NCBI RefSeq assembly: GCF_030149425.1
Contig: NZ_JASBRQ010000053.1
Coordinates: 62,001-126,000, forward strand
Direction: 5' to 3'
Length of the DNA stretch: 64,000 nt
DNA from: Maricaulis sp.
GTDB lineage: Bacteria > Pseudomonadota > Alphaproteobacteria > Caulobacterales > Maricaulaceae
The position numbers and the translations under genes are program-made. Below the pieces are notes generated by a model. It saw nothing but the letters and a program-made list of their open reading frames with translations, did no database searches and was not told where the DNA came from. Of the stretch, positions 16,820 to 26,236 are shown piece by piece. The stretch's first letter is position 1, and every line of letters begins with the position of its first letter.

Positions 16820-17677
16820 CTAGGAGGCTCCGGACACTGTGATCCGGCTATCGGTCTCGGTGATCGTCATACCGTCATAAGCGCTCGAGATGTGGTCAGG
16901 TAGTTCCGCCGACAAGGCGTCATAATCCAGCGTGATGTGCAGATTGGTCAGCACACCCTGCTGCGCCGAGACCGCATCAAGCGCGCTGAGGGCGTCGGAG
17001 ACGGAGAAATGCGTTCCATGGGGCTCGTGGCGCAGCGCATCGACCACCCAGCATCCGATCTGGTTCAATATCGCCGCGCTCTCATCGGGTAAGGCATTGA
17101 TGTCGGCGGAATACGCAATAGCGCCGATCTTGAAGCCCAAAGACCGGATGGCGCCATGCTCCTGGTCAAACGGGATAATCTCAACTGTACCGCCAGGGCC
17201 ATCGACCTTCACCGCGCTGCCCGGCTCCGGCATGGAGCGGGCATCCAGAATGGCCGGATAAGGCGAACCGGCCGGTGCCTGGAAAGCATAGCCAAAGCGG
17301 GACGTAAGCGATTTAGCGGACGGTTCATCCATCCAGACCGGGATGCGCTGACGCTGGAGCAAGGCGAAGGCCCGCAAATCATCAAGCCCGTGGGTCTGGT
17401 CGGCATGATCATGGGTGATGACAACGCCATCCAGTCGCGGGACGCGGGCTGAAATCATCTGTTCGCGAAAATCCGGCGATGTGTCGATCGCAACGCGGGT
17501 GACGCGCTCACCGGCGGCCAGGTCCTCAGCCGAGCGGGCCGCTTCGATCAGAGCCGCGCATCGGCGCCGACGATTCTTGGGGTTGGCCGGGTTGCACGCC
17601 CCCCAATCGCCATTGGCGCGGGGTACGCCGCCTGACGACCCAGAGCCCAGAATGGTCAGACGGACAATATCGCTCAT
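16820..17677 (-). CDS. Metallo-beta-lactamase-fold hydrolase (PhnP-like)
   Basis: A 285-residue metallohydrolase with the metal-binding THDHADQTHG motif (HxHxDH) at about residue 91. The N-terminal LTILGSGSSGGVPR and the late NLHITLDY fit the PhnP/RNase Z-like branch. PhnP relatives cleave cyclic ribose phosphates, but the substrate here cannot be assigned. I start it at ATG 17675-17677 (MSDIVRLTILGSG), which overlaps the tatD stop by 4 bp; the longer open frame to 17842 only adds sequence shadowing tatD. The tmk-holB-tatD-hydrolase order is common in Alphaproteobacteria. Confidence 0.85.
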   Translation of the reverse strand: MSDIVRLTILGSGSSGGVPRANGDWGACNPANPKNRRRRCAALIEAARSAEDLAAGERVTRVAIDTSPDFREQMISARVPRLDGVVITHDHADQTHGLDDLRAFALLQRQRIPVWMDEPSAKSLTSRFGYAFQAPAGSPYPAILDARSMPEPGSAVKVDGPGGTVEIIPFDQEHGAIRSLGFKIGAIAYSADINALPDESAAILNQIGCWVVDALRHEPHGTHFSVSDALSALDAVSAQQGVLTNLHITLDYDALSAELPDHISSAYDGMTITETDSRITVSGAS

Positions 17678-18456
17678 GTTCGCGGCACCTTGTCGAACAG
17701 GCGATAAAAGGCATCGCTGGTTTTTTCGGCGCACTCCTCCAGGGTCCAGTCCTTGACCGCGGCAAGACCGGTCGCAACGGCTGGGAGGAAGGATGGTTCG
17801 CAGCGTTTTCCCCGATGCGGAACCGGGGCCAGATACGGGCAATCGGTTTCAATGATGACCCGGTCATCCGGCACGTCTTCAGCAAACACCGCGCGCACAT
17901 CATCAGCCTTCTTGAACGTGATGATGCCGGACGCGGCGAAAAAGGCACCCAGCTTTGCAGCACGGCGGGCCAGGGCGGCGCTGCTGGTATAGCAATGCAT
18001 CAGCGGCCTGAAGGCCCCCTTCCCCATTTCCTCTTCCAACAGATCGGCCATCGCCTCATCAGCATCACGAGTATGGATGATGAGCGGAAGATCGGCTTTT
18101 CGAGCCGCTTCGATATGAGTCTTAAAGCTCTGGAATTGTTCTTCTTTCGGGCTGTATCCGTAATAGAAGTCCAGGCCGGTTTCGCCGATCGCGACGACCT
18201 TGGGATGTTGCGCAATCTCGATCAATTCCTGCGCTGATATATCGGGCCGGTCTTTGGCGTGGTGCGGGTGTGCGCCGATCGTACACCAGATGTCGTCATA
18301 GCGTTCGGCTATCGCGGATACGGCGTCGAAATCGCTCAACTGGCAGCAAATGGTCAGCATTTTGTCGACACCGGCCGCGCGGGCCCGTTCGATCACGGCG
18401 TCGAGGTCGTCAGCGAATTGCTCGCCGTGCAGATTGACGTGGCTATCTATGAACAT
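17674..18456 (-). CDS. tatD: TatD-family metal-dependent deoxyribonuclease
   Basis: A 260-residue TIM-barrel hydrolase. Metal ligands are visible in the N-terminal FIDSHVNLHG, in VAIGETGLDFYYGYSP, in LPLIIHTRDADEAM and in the C-terminal IIETDCPYLAP. One departure is the first motif, where the common DSHCHLD reads DSHVNLH, so the second histidine position is Asn. Family members have 3'-5' exonuclease activity on damaged DNA. It sits 16 bp after holB and overlaps the downstream hydrolase. Confidence 0.9.
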   Translation of the reverse strand: MFIDSHVNLHGEQFADDLDAVIERARAAGVDKMLTICCQLSDFDAVSAIAERYDDIWCTIGAHPHHAKDRPDISAQELIEIAQHPKVVAIGETGLDFYYGYSPKEEQFQSFKTHIEAARKADLPLIIHTRDADEAMADLLEEEMGKGAFRPLMHCYTSSAALARRAAKLGAFFAASGIITFKKADDVRAVFAEDVPDDRVIIETDCPYLAPVPHRGKRCEPSFLPAVATGLAAVKDWTLEECAEKTSDAFYRLFDKVPRT

Positions 18457-18472
18457 CAGCGGGTGGGTCTCG

Positions 18473-19516
18473 TCAGGCCATTTCTGTTCGCGCGGCCTGC
18501 GTCACCAGGGACAGCGCGGCCAGTGCGGTTTGTTTCGGGTCGAGATAGAGAGCATCGCTGTCGCGGACAAGTTGGCTCAATGATCGCCACGCATCAATCC
18601 ACGGCTCGCTATTGCCTCCTGCCAGCGCCACCTGTTTGCCCCGACGCTGGATTGCAGCGCGAAGCGCCCGGTAGAAAACCGGCGCTTTCTCGGCCCCGGC
18701 CTTGCCGGTGACCAGTTCGGCGAGCTGGCGCAGGTCGCTTTCGCTGGCCCGCGCCCCTTTTTCCACCAGTGCGTCGATCCGGTGCGCGAGCTCCACGCCG
18801 CCACTGACGCTCAAAGCAAGCGCCCGGCCCGGTGCGCCTCCGGCCAGCTCGGAGGCCTGCCGGGCGGTAATCGGGTCCGCCACGCTGGCGGTCTCCACCA
18901 GCCAGTTCGCCGTCGCCTCAATGCTGGGAACGCGGAGATCAAGCCGACGGCATCGCGACCGGATCGTCGCCGGCAGCCGCCCGGGAGCGTGGCTGATCAG
19001 GATCAAAAGCCCGCGCTTGGGTGGCTCTTCAAGAGTTTTGAGCAAGGCATTGGCTGCATTGGTATTCATGTCGTCGGCGCTGTCCACGAGGCAGACCCGC
19101 CAGCCGCCTGCACCGGCACTTTTTTCAAAGAAAGACGGCGCCCGGCGGGCTTCATCGACGGTGATTTCCGCGCGCCAGCGCTTGCGTTTTTCGTCCCAGG
19201 GCCGCCGCAGCAAAAGCAGGTCCGGATTGGCATGCGCCTCGAGCTGGCGGCAGACCGGATCGGATGGGTCTGCACCCAAGGGGCCGTAATCGGTAAAGGC
19301 GCCCGCGCCGAGAACCCGGCGTGCGATACGCCAGGCCAGCGTCGCTTTACCGACACCGCGCGGTCCGCAAATCAGCCAGGCATGGTGCAGCCGCCCGCTC
19401 TCCCAGGCCGACAGGAATTGCTGCTCGATATCGGCATGGGCAAACAGGTCATAGCGCTCGCGCGGCGGTAAACACCCCGGTTCGCTGTCCGACGCGATAT
19501 CCGGGTCGGTATTCAT
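18473..19516 (-). CDS. holB: DNA polymerase III delta-prime subunit
   Basis: A 347-residue clamp-loader subunit with the P-loop GPRGVGKATLAWRIARR at about residues 52-68. The sensor-1 region reads NTNAANALLKTLEEPPKRGLLILISHAP, and SRCRRLDLRVP follows. It helps load the sliding clamp at the replication fork. It overlaps tmk by 4 bp upstream and is followed by tatD, a conserved replication/nucleotide cluster. Confidence 0.92.
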   Translation of the reverse strand: MNTDPDIASDSEPGCLPPRERYDLFAHADIEQQFLSAWESGRLHHAWLICGPRGVGKATLAWRIARRVLGAGAFTDYGPLGADPSDPVCRQLEAHANPDLLLLRRPWDEKRKRWRAEITVDEARRAPSFFEKSAGAGGWRVCLVDSADDMNTNAANALLKTLEEPPKRGLLILISHAPGRLPATIRSRCRRLDLRVPSIEATANWLVETASVADPITARQASELAGGAPGRALALSVSGGVELAHRIDALVEKGARASESDLRQLAELVTGKAGAEKAPVFYRALRAAIQRRGKQVALAGGNSEPWIDAWRSLSQLVRDSDALYLDPKQTALAALSLVTQAARTEMA

Positions 19517-20145
19517 GCCGCCCGGTCCAGGCGGGTTCTGATCTCGCGCAAGGCGGCGGCGAGGACTTCATCGGGCGAATTTTCCGCATTGAGAACGGCG
19601 CACCGCTGCGTATCGGCGTTGGCAATATCCAGGAAGGCTTGCCGGAGCCGAGCGTGAAAATCGGTATCGTGAAGTTCAAACCGTGTCGGGTCCTCGCCCC
19701 GCTCAACCGTGCGGCGCAGTCCGACGAGCGGGTCGAGGTCGAGGATCAGCGTCAGATCCGGGTGAAAATCGCCCAGTGCTGCGTGGTGCAAGGCCTTGAT
19801 GCGCTCCAGTGATACCCCGCCGGCAGCACCCTGATAGGCCGTGGTGGAATCGGCGAACCGGTCCGACAACACCCAGGCACCGCGTTCCAGTGCAGGCTGG
19901 ATCAGGCGTTCAACATGATCCACGCGCGCCGCGTACATGAGCAGAGCTTCCGTGATCGCCGACCAGCGATCTGTAGAGCCGGTCAGCAGGATCTCGCGCA
20001 GCATTTCTGCTCCGGGCGTACCGCCCGGCTCCCGGGTAATGATGACTTCCAGACCCTTGCCTTCGAGATGCGCCTGCAAACGCTGAATGAGCGTCGTTTT
20101 GCCGGCGCCCTCTCCGCCTTCAAGCGATATAAAACGTCCGCGCAC
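19513..20145 (-). CDS. tmk: Thymidylate kinase
   Basis: A 210-residue kinase that phosphorylates dTMP to dTDP. The P-loop is FISLEGGEGAGKTTLIQRL at residues 5-23. The TREPGGTPGAEMLREILL segment and the DRFADSTTAYQGAAGG lid/DRx region are both present. It starts one base after the carboxypeptidase stop and overlaps holB by 4 bp, so the genes are probably transcribed together. Confidence 0.96.
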   Translation of the reverse strand: MRGRFISLEGGEGAGKTTLIQRLQAHLEGKGLEVIITREPGGTPGAEMLREILLTGSTDRWSAITEALLMYAARVDHVERLIQPALERGAWVLSDRFADSTTAYQGAAGGVSLERIKALHHAALGDFHPDLTLILDLDPLVGLRRTVERGEDPTRFELHDTDFHARLRQAFLDIANADTQRCAVLNAENSPDEVLAAALREIRTRLDRAA

Positions 20146-20146
20146 G

Positions 20147-21286
20147 TCAGTTGCCGCGGATCATGTGGGCAAGTGCGGCGCCGATCCGGCCCATCAAGCC
20201 TTTGCGTTCAACGCTCTCTGCCGCGACCAGGGCAAACTCCTGCGGCTCCTGATCGGGAATATTGACGACCAGGCGGCCGACTTCCTCGCCCTCTGCGATC
20301 GGAGCGACCAGCGGCCCTTCATAGACAACCTCGACCGTCATATTGCGCCGGGCCCGGCGATGCATGCCAAGGGTCACGTCCTCGGCGACAGCCAGAGCGA
20401 CCGTCTCAGCCTCCCCCATGAACACAGCGGCGCTATGGTCAACCGGCTCACCCGCAGCGAGCAGTTCATAAATCGAGTAATCCGACAAAGCGGAGCGCAT
20501 CATGCGCTCGGCCTCATTGGCCCGCGCATTATTGGACTCCATGCCGTTGAAAACGATGATGCGTCGTACGCCATCGCGCTCCGCCGAGCCCACCAGACCA
20601 TACCCGGCCTCTTCGGTGTGCCCCGTCTTCAAACCGTCCGCACCGGAGAAGACGCCGAGCAGCGGATTACGATTGAATTGCCGGATGCCGTTATAGGTGA
20701 ACTCCCGCTCAAGCCACATGCCGTACTCGTCCGGGAAATCACGGATCAGGATGCGGGCGATCTCGGCCAGGTCACGGGCGCTGATCCGATGATCCGGGTG
20801 CGGCCACCCGGTTGCATTGGCAAAGCTGGCGCTCTCAAGGCCCAGCTCGCGCGCGCGGTCGGTCATCATATCGGCAAAAGCGGCTTCACTGCCGCCGAGC
20901 GCTTCGGCGATAACAATGCAGGCATCATTACCGGACTGGACGATCACGCCCCGCAGCAAGTCCTCGACACGGACCCGGCTGTTGACTTCCAGGAACATGG
21001 TAGAAGACCCGGAGGCAGCGCCGCCGCGCCGCCAGGCATTCTCGGACACCGGCAATTCGTCATCCATCGACAACTGGCCATCGCGAATCGCTTCGAGCGT
21101 CATCAACACCGTCATCAGCTTGCTCATCGACGCCGGTGGCATGGCTTCACGCCCATTGCGTTCGAAGAGAATAATGCCGGTCTCATAGTCCATGATCAGG
21201 GCATGGCTGGCATCGGTCTGATAGCTGGTCTGGGCTCCAGCGCCAGCGGTAGTCAAAAGCAAAAGAGAAACGAGAAATGCGCGCAC
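20147..21286 (-). CDS. D-alanyl-D-alanine carboxypeptidase (penicillin-binding protein 5/6 type)
   Basis: A 379-residue secreted peptidase that trims the terminal D-alanine of peptidoglycan stem peptides. A cleavable signal peptide covers about residues 1-19 (ending GAGAQT). The three active-site motifs are ASMSKLM (SxxK), SGND (SxN) and KTGHTEEAG (KTG). A C-terminal PBP5-type domain follows from about residue 275. It is dacA/dacC/dacF-like; the exact paralogue cannot be assigned. It is the first gene of a tmk-holB-tatD run. Confidence 0.93.
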   Translation of the reverse strand: MRAFLVSLLLLTTAGAGAQTSYQTDASHALIMDYETGIILFERNGREAMPPASMSKLMTVLMTLEAIRDGQLSMDDELPVSENAWRRGGAASGSSTMFLEVNSRVRVEDLLRGVIVQSGNDACIVIAEALGGSEAAFADMMTDRARELGLESASFANATGWPHPDHRISARDLAEIARILIRDFPDEYGMWLEREFTYNGIRQFNRNPLLGVFSGADGLKTGHTEEAGYGLVGSAERDGVRRIIVFNGMESNNARANEAERMMRSALSDYSIYELLAAGEPVDHSAAVFMGEAETVALAVAEDVTLGMHRRARRNMTVEVVYEGPLVAPIAEGEEVGRLVVNIPDQEPQEFALVAAESVERKGLMGRIGAALAHMIRGN

Positions 21287-21393
21287 GTCGGAGAACTCCC
21301 GGGCCGTAAAAGGTCATTCGGCGAAGAAGTGCGCATACAAGCGCGGCAAAGTCATGACGTCCAGCGCCGCGCGTGCGGAAACAACAGGAGCGC

Positions 21394-22257
21394 TCAGTTC
21401 AGTGCGACAATCCGGGCGTCGTAAACGCCATAACCGGTCAGATTGTCCCGGGCCGCGTGCGCAGCATTGCGGTCAGGCCAACGTCCGAAGAATACGCGAT
21501 AGACCGCATTTCCGTTGGCTTGGCCGCGCTGCACCCAAGCATCACCTGCCGATGAAATCCGGGACGCCAGTGCCTGGGCGTTTTGCTGGTCCGCAAAAGC
21601 CCCGACCTGCAGTGTAACCGTCTGAGAATGCGCCGGAACGGCAGGTTCCTGGACCACTGGTTCTGGTTCGGGCTCGGCCGTGCGGCGGGTGCCGACCTGC
21701 GCGACGTGAAAACTATGGGCCGGGGGTTCGGCATTGGGGTGTGCGGGACCGAGATAACGCACCCTCACCCGGGCCAGGCCGCGTGAGCGATAATCGAGGG
21801 CTTCGGCGGCCGCGCGGCTCAGATCGATGATCCGGTCATCAACAAAGGGGCCGCGATCATTAAGCCGGACGATGACCTGACGACCGTTTTCCAGATTGGT
21901 GACCTCAACAATGGAGGGAATCGGCAAGGTCGTATGCGCCGCGGTCATCTGATTCTGATCGAAGATTTCACCATTCGCTGTCGGCCGGCCATGGAAGTTC
22001 GGGCCATACCAGGACCCGATGCCAATCTCGTCATAGCTGTCCTCACGGCGCGGGACGAAGCGCTGGCCGGAAATCGTGTACGGGCGACCGACTTTCTGGT
22101 GATCGCTGGAACGGGCGATGAGGCCGCGGGTATCCACCGGCGCAGAGGCAGCCCGTGCGCTTCCGGTTACGGATCCTGTTTCGAATGATCGCAGACGCTC
22201 GGGCGAAGACGCACAACCCGCGGCGAAAACCAGCACTGCAAGGAAGGCAAAACGCAT
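21394..22257 (-). CDS. rlpA: Septal ring lytic transglycosylase RlpA-like lipoprotein
   Basis: A 287-residue lipoprotein with a lipobox-type signal (VLVFAAGCAS, Cys15). The double-psi beta-barrel domain at about residues 75-165 contains GIGSWYGPNFHGRPTANGE and the catalytic-site NDRGPFVDDRIIDLS. A C-terminal SPOR domain at about residues 205-285 would bind denuded septal glycan (VTLQVGAFADQQNAQALAS). In the family it cleaves naked glycan strands during daughter-cell separation. A proline/glutamate-rich linker joins the domains. It is followed 107 bp later by the D,D-carboxypeptidase gene. Confidence 0.92.
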   Translation of the reverse strand: MRFAFLAVLVFAAGCASSPERLRSFETGSVTGSARAASAPVDTRGLIARSSDHQKVGRPYTISGQRFVPRREDSYDEIGIGSWYGPNFHGRPTANGEIFDQNQMTAAHTTLPIPSIVEVTNLENGRQVIVRLNDRGPFVDDRIIDLSRAAAEALDYRSRGLARVRVRYLGPAHPNAEPPAHSFHVAQVGTRRTAEPEPEPVVQEPAVPAHSQTVTLQVGAFADQQNAQALASRISSAGDAWVQRGQANGNAVYRVFFGRWPDRNAAHAARDNLTGYGVYDARIVALN

Positions 22258-22552
22258 AACGCAAAGGGCTCCCGCTACCTGACGCGATGATAATGGCTCA
22301 ATTTCGTAAAGCGAGCGTAAGTCGCCTGTTTCGATTACGCGTATGTAATTTAGTTACAATTCCGGGTAATCAAAAAGTGTAGCGATAAACCGTGTCCGGC
22401 GAGAGGACCTGCGCCGGAATGAGGTAATTCCGCCACACCGCGCAATGATATTGCGCACCGCAGCATCACGCCCCCTTTTCATCCCAACTCAGGCGTTTAA
22501 CGTTTTATGACGGGCTTGTAACAGACCTATCATTTGCGACTTGGAGGGCAAT
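22258..22552 (+). promoter_or_regulatory. Intergenic control region between rlpA and the TonB-dependent receptor gene
   Basis: This 295-bp divergent gap holds no gene. It contains two small dyads: TGTAA-N5-TTACA at 22344-22358 and CGGAAT-N6-ATTCCG at 22415-22432. The receptor's ribosome-binding site GGAGG at 22543-22547 is followed by the ATG at 22553. I cannot place a convincing -35/-10 pair. The dyads could be operators for nutrient control of the receptor. Confidence 0.35.
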
Positions 22553-25500
22553 ATGAAGTTGGGGCTTAAACTTACAGCCAGTGCGATGACGCTGGCACTT
22601 GCGGCGGGGGGCTTTGCGGCACCGTCGTTTGCTCAGGAAACTGAGACCCAGGAAACCGAACTGATCGTGGTGACCGGTTCGCGCATTGCGCGTGATTCGA
22701 ATCTGGCTCTGCCGATTCCGGTTCAATCGCTCAGCGAAGAACAGCTTGAAAACTCCGGCGAGCTCAATCTCGCTGATGTCGTCAATGACGTTCCGGCCCT
22801 GGTGGCCTCGAGCACGGTGAACGCCAATGGTGCCGGTTCTACTGGTGCAAACTCGCTCAACCTTCGCGGCATGGGCGGAGCGCGGACCCTGACGCTGGTC
22901 AATGGCCGCCGTCACGTATCCGGCTTCGAAGGTTCGCAGGCTGTTGATATCGGCTCCATCCCGACGCAGCTGGTTGAGCGTGTGGAAGTGCTCACCGGTG
23001 GCGCCTCGGCCATTTATGGTTCCGACGCTGTGACCGGCGTGGTCAACTTCATCCTGCGTGATGATTATGAGGGCAATAACGTCACCGTCCGCACCGGTAT
23101 CTCCAGCGAAGGTGATAGCGAATACCTCAGTGTTCAGGGCATTTTCGGTCGTAATTTCGATAGCGACCGCGGTAATTTCGTGGCGTCTTTCGACTATGTC
23201 GATGACAGCGAGCTGCTGTTTGGCGATCGCGACTGGGCCGCCGATAACGGTCGCTCGCGCAGCCTGCCAAACCCGGCGCGTCGCTTCCAGCGCGGTGACA
23301 TCACGGCTTCGTCTACGCCGAACTTCTCGGCCTATTATGATTTCGCCACGACGGGCCTGTTCCACTACGGTCTGCGCATTCCGACAGCCGCTGACTTCAT
23401 TGCCGACTACACGGCTGAATTCGGCTCCGCTCCGACCCTGACCCAAACCGAGCTCGATCTCATCGACCGCGCCTCGACCGCTCCTTCGCGTGCGATCCTC
23501 CCGCAGCCGAACTTCCTGATCTCCTCCAATCTCGGTGTGATTGCACCGGCGGATTTCTGGCTTGGCGGTGGCGTCGGTGGCGGCCTGGCCGGTAGCGACA
23601 CCAATGGCAATGGCGTGGATGACTGTCTGGAATCCTTCGTCGGCTGGAACTCCGGTTTCTTCGGCAATGGTGCCTTCGGCCTGGCTGGCGGTTGCTGGGT
23701 TGTCGATCCGGGCGGTGATGTGCGTCCGTTCCAGGACGGCCTCATCGGCTCGACCTTCAACGGCTTCGGCGGTGATTCGATCCAGGACAATTTCGATGAG
23801 GACTTCCTCATCCCGGAAACCGACAAGATCACCCTGAACTTCAACACTACCTATGACTTCACGCCGTCGCTGCGTGGCTTCATGGAAGTGAAGTATTCCA
23901 GCTCGACCAGCTCCTTCGGTGGTCCGCTCAACACCTTCTACGACCTGCTCTATGGTGCACCGGACAACCCGTACCTTCCGGCAGAGCTCGCTGATGTCAC
24001 CACGCGTGCCGGCGGCCTCTACATCACCGTGGACCCGACCTCCCTGGGCCCGAACATCGATCAGACGGTTCGTGAAACCTTCCGTTTCGTCGGTGGTTTC
24101 TCCGGCGAGTTTGAAAACGGCTGGACCTGGGAAGCGTCCTACAATCACGGTGAGTTCACCCGTCGCTTCACCGACAACAACATGGTCATCCTCGACCGTT
24201 TCTTCGCTGCTATTGATGCGGTGACGGATCCGGCGACCGGCCGGACGGTTTGTCGCTCCGAGGTTGATACGGCTTCGACCCCGCCGACCACCATCTTCGG
24301 CATCCCGGACTTTGACGCGGGTATCTACTCCTTCACGCCGGGTTCGGGCGCTTGTCAGCCGGCCAATATCTGGGGTGGCCCGGGTGCGATCAGCCAGGAA
24401 GCGATCAACTTCATCACCACTTCTCAGACCGATGAGCTGACGCTTGAGCAGTCTGTCTTCTCGGCCATCCTGACCGGTGACACGGCGGACTTCTTCTCCC
24501 TTCCGGCTGGCCCGATCGACTTTGTCGTCGGCGCTGAATACCGCAAGGAAGAGAGCCAGAACACGCTGAACGACTATGACCTCGGCATTCTGCCGGCTGG
24601 TTCGAATTTCACCCCGGGTACATTCGTCGGTGATTATTCGGACAACCAGTCGCTCGGCTTCAACGCCACTTCGCGCTTCGCCAATTCCCAGGGCGAGTTC
24701 GACGTGACGGACTTCTTCCTGGAGATGTCGGCACCGATCCTTTCCGATCAGCCGTTCGCACAGGAACTGCGCATTGATGCCGCGTATCGCTATGCCGATT
24801 ACTCGACCATCGGCGGTGCGGAAACCTGGAATGTGGCTGGTCTGTGGACGCCGTATTCGGATCTCTCGGTCCGGGCCTCGGTCTCGCAGGCGATCCGCGC
24901 TCCGAACATTTCCGAACTGTTCGCACCGGAAAGCGCTGCTTTCTTCCGCCCGGTTGATCCGTGTGATGTGAACGAAATCCCGAACGCTCCGGATCCGGCT
25001 CTGCGTGCGGCGAACTGTCTGGCTGACGGCCTGCCGGCGACCTTCACCGATCCGCTTTCGGCTCGCTTCGCCGGTGTCTCGGGCGGTAACCCGAACCTGG
25101 AAGAAGAAGTTGCGGACACGCTGACCTATGGTTTCGTGTACCAGCCGAGCTTCCTGCCGGGCTTCTCGCTCACGGTGGACTACTGGGATGTGAAGATCGA
25201 GGACGCGATTGCGTCGGTTTCCGCACAGGACATCGTCGACAATTGCTACGACTCGACCAGCTTCCCGAACGCGTTCTGCTCCAACTTTACGCGTAACCGG
25301 GACTCCAGCTCGGCTCAGTTCCTCGGCTTCAACTTCCTGCGTCAGAGCCCGATTAACTTCGCGGCTATCGAAGCATCCGGCTACGACTTCGCAGCCACCT
25401 ATGACTTCGAACTGTGGGGCAATGACTTCGGCATCCGTGCCGTCGGCTCCAAGCAGGAGAAGCTCGACTTCTTCACCAATCCGAGCGACCCGAACGAGGT

Positions 25501-25843
25501 CGATCCGGAACTGGAAGAGATTCAGCGCCCGGAAATCTCCGGCACGGTGGACCTCACCTGGAGCCGCGACAATTTCCGCGTCGGCTGGCAGGTCCAGTAC
25601 ATGAGCGACCAGCTGCTCGCCGGTGCTGAAATCGAAACCTATGAGAACATCCTGGGCGACTCCGCCTGGGCCGGTGAAAGCTATACGCACAACCTGTATG
25701 GCAGCATCGATCTCAAGGACAATGTCCGTCTCTTCGGCGGTATCAACAATGTCGAAGACGAAGAGCCCTTCGCCACGCAAGAAGGCTGGCCGGTCAGCCC
25801 GCGCGGCCGCATGTTCTTCCTTGGCGTCGACATGGACTTCTGA
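22553..25843 (+). CDS. TonB-dependent outer-membrane receptor
   Basis: A 1096-residue active-transport receptor. A signal peptide of about 28 residues ends at PSFAQ. The TonB-box-like ELIVVTGSRIAR and the plug domain follow (LPIPVQSLSEEQLENSGELNLADVV; NSLNLRGMGGARTLTLVNGRR; YGSDAVTGVVNFIL). A long beta-barrel ends in the expected C-terminal Phe (FFLGVDMDF). The ATG at 22553 is chosen over an in-frame TTG at 22541 because GGAGG lies 5 bp upstream of it. The architecture matches the TonB-dependent receptors expanded in Caulobacterales-like bacteria. The ligand is unknown and the flanking genes give no substrate clue. Confidence 0.93.
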   Translation: MKLGLKLTASAMTLALAAGGFAAPSFAQETETQETELIVVTGSRIARDSNLALPIPVQSLSEEQLENSGELNLADVVNDVPALVASSTVNANGAGSTGANSLNLRGMGGARTLTLVNGRRHVSGFEGSQAVDIGSIPTQLVERVEVLTGGASAIYGSDAVTGVVNFILRDDYEGNNVTVRTGISSEGDSEYLSVQGIFGRNFDSDRGNFVASFDYVDDSELLFGDRDWAADNGRSRSLPNPARRFQRGDITASSTPNFSAYYDFATTGLFHYGLRIPTAADFIADYTAEFGSAPTLTQTELDLIDRASTAPSRAILPQPNFLISSNLGVIAPADFWLGGGVGGGLAGSDTNGNGVDDCLESFVGWNSGFFGNGAFGLAGGCWVVDPGGDVRPFQDGLIGSTFNGFGGDSIQDNFDEDFLIPETDKITLNFNTTYDFTPSLRGFMEVKYSSSTSSFGGPLNTFYDLLYGAPDNPYLPAELADVTTRAGGLYITVDPTSLGPNIDQTVRETFRFVGGFSGEFENGWTWEASYNHGEFTRRFTDNNMVILDRFFAAIDAVTDPATGRTVCRSEVDTASTPPTTIFGIPDFDAGIYSFTPGSGACQPANIWGGPGAISQEAINFITTSQTDELTLEQSVFSAILTGDTADFFSLPAGPIDFVVGAEYRKEESQNTLNDYDLGILPAGSNFTPGTFVGDYSDNQSLGFNATSRFANSQGEFDVTDFFLEMSAPILSDQPFAQELRIDAAYRYADYSTIGGAETWNVAGLWTPYSDLSVRASVSQAIRAPNISELFAPESAAFFRPVDPCDVNEIPNAPDPALRAANCLADGLPATFTDPLSARFAGVSGGNPNLEEEVADTLTYGFVYQPSFLPGFSLTVDYWDVKIEDAIASVSAQDIVDNCYDSTSFPNAFCSNFTRNRDSSSAQFLGFNFLRQSPINFAAIEASGYDFAATYDFELWGNDFGIRAVGSKQEKLDFFTNPSDPNEVDPELEEIQRPEISGTVDLTWSRDNFRVGWQVQYMSDQLLAGAEIETYENILGDSAWAGESYTHNLYGSIDLKDNVRLFGGINNVEDEEPFATQEGWPVSPRGRMFFLGVDMDF

Positions 25844-25867
25844 TCCTTCCGAGTGATCGAAGAGAAT

Positions 25868-25900
25868 GGGCCGGGCCAGTTTTGGTCCGGCCCTTTTTTT
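25868..25900 (+). terminator. Rho-independent terminator of the TonB-dependent receptor gene
   Basis: A 10-bp stem (25868-25877 with 25884-25893, one G.T wobble) around the 6-nt loop AGTTTT is followed by seven T residues (25894-25900). It lies 25 bp after the receptor stop codon. Confidence 0.92.
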
Positions 25901-25974
25901 GCGCCGTTTGCGCCACGCGGCTGCAATGCGCGGCTTGCGCTCAGCCCCGCAACAGCGCTATTCGGATAGGTGCA

Positions 25975-26062
25975 GGAGGGGTGGCAGAGTGGTCGATTGC
26001 GGCGGTCTTGAAAACCGTTGAACCGCGAGGTTCCGGGGGTTCGAATCCCTCCCCCTCCGCCA
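25975..26062 (+). tRNA. tRNA-Ser (anticodon UGA)
   Basis: An 88-nt class II tRNA. The acceptor arm GGAGGGG (25975-25981) pairs with CCCCTCC (26052-26058), followed by discriminator G and an encoded CCA. The anticodon loop CTTGAAA gives UGA. A long variable arm (ACCGCGAGGTTCC region) and the T-loop GGTTCGAATCC are present. It reads UCA and probably UCG/UCU serine codons. Confidence 0.96.
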
Positions 26063-26236
26063 CCAGGCTCAAAGAGCAACCGGCCAGACCGGCGCCTGTC
26101 GCCACCCGCTGGTTTCCCGACCCCACCAAAGGACGAGTTTTCGACGCTTTAGCTGGGCTTGTGCCTTGTCAGAGCGGGGCCGCGCTTCATTATCTCTGCC
26201 CATAACACGCCAAAAGGCGATAAAGGGGAGACCTTC

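Noticed and set aside
22505..25780. A 1091-codon open frame on the minus strand opposite the TonB-dependent receptor
   Set aside because: It mirrors the receptor gene almost exactly. Its composition is biased (rich in Arg, Val, Glu and Ile), it has no recognised domain and it lacks a ribosome-binding site. The receptor's codon bias in a GC-rich genome explains the open antisense frame.
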